Source of the DNA: Paracoccaceae bacterium | GTDB taxonomy: Bacteria; Pseudomonadota; Alphaproteobacteria; Rhodobacterales; Rhodobacteraceae | Length of the DNA: 6,195 nucleotides | Direction of reading: 5' to 3' | Assembly: GCA_029881635.1 (NCBI GenBank) | Contig: JAOUMG010000130.1 | Coordinates: forward strand, 1 to 6,195 | Part shown: in pieces, positions 6,152-6,195 of the stretch | Layout of the letters: each line of letters begins with the position of its first letter | Position numbering within the stretch: position 1 is the first letter of the stretch | Position numbers and translations under genes: made by a program | The notes under the pieces: model-generated | The model's database searches: none | What the model was told of the DNA's origin: nothing | What the model saw: only the letters and a program-made list of their open reading frames with translations

Positions 6152-6177
6152 TGCCCCAATTTATATAACGACGGACA
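6152..6177 (-). repeat. Right terminal inverted repeat of the IS3-family element
   Basis: Its reverse complement begins TGTCCGTCGTTA and ends TTGGGGCA, pairing with the left repeat at 16 of 26 positions. It lies 47 bases after the OrfB stop. The 6105-6151 stretch is non-coding IS sequence with nothing else recognisable. The 18 bases after 6177 are flanking DNA too short to identify. Confidence 0.7.
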
Positions 6178-6195
6178 GCCGCATGAGTCGCCCCG

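Larger units (their letters stand above)
4668..6177 (+). mobile_element. IS3-family insertion sequence, apparently complete (~1510 bp)
   Basis: The element contains orfA (helix-turn-helix) and orfB (DDE integrase core) in the -1 frame relationship typical of IS3, bounded by imperfect terminal inverted repeats starting TGTC (4668) and ending GACA (6177). The size fits the family. Both frames are open and all three catalytic residues are present, so it may be active. No target-site duplication is evident: the bases before 4668 (ATGAAG) and after 6177 (GCCGCA) do not match directly. That may mean deletion or recombination next to one end. It overrode whatever gene lay at 4619-4667. I do not assign an ISfinder name. 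Confidence 0.85.

Noticed and set aside
4661..6186. CATGA at 4661-4665 and again at 6182-6186, flanking the IS3 element.
   Set aside because: The copies are two and four bases away from the element ends, not adjacent. A 5-base match at unequal offsets is likely chance.

Overview
The window looks like chromosomal or large-replicon DNA from a GC-rich alphaproteobacterium, most likely a Rhodobacterales (Roseobacter-type) species. This is inferred from the protein style, the ATGA/TGATG-packed operon and the IS types; no rRNA or marker gene is present to prove it.

Positions 1-2982 are the 3' part of a peptide-type (Dpp/Opp, nickel/peptide family) ABC importer operon on the + strand. It holds the last 23 codons of a DppB-like permease, a complete DppC-like permease and one 673-residue protein carrying both ATPase domains (a DppD-DppF fusion). 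Each junction is a TGATG stop/start overlap, so the genes should be translationally coupled. The periplasmic binding protein and most of the first permease lie upstream of the window. The transported substrate cannot be read from this sequence.

Positions 2986-3912 hold a LysR-type regulator on the - strand, converging on the importer with only 3 bases between the stop codons. Its upstream region (3913-4120) has a LysR-box-like inverted repeat (4003-4019) overlapping a perfect TTGACA -35 for a promoter that points away from the regulator, and an 8-bp perfect inverted repeat just downstream. No gene follows that promoter.

Positions 4121-4667 are a scrap-yard. They hold the 3' end of an IS6-family transposase gene with an in-frame stop, then a short unexplained segment with two small minus-strand reading frames joined by an ATGA overlap, the outer one cut by the next element.

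Positions 4668-6177 are an apparently complete IS3-family insertion sequence of about 1510 bp, with orfA, orfB (intact DD35E triad), imperfect terminal inverted repeats and an A7G run where a -1 frameshift could fuse the two products. No target duplication is visible. The last 18 bases lie outside the element.

In short, a conserved solute-import operon and a regulator end at a boundary where repeated IS insertion and decay seem to have replaced whatever the regulator once faced. I see no new defence, RNA or metabolic system. The most useful leads are the orphaned divergent promoter and the truncated gene pair between the two IS elements.
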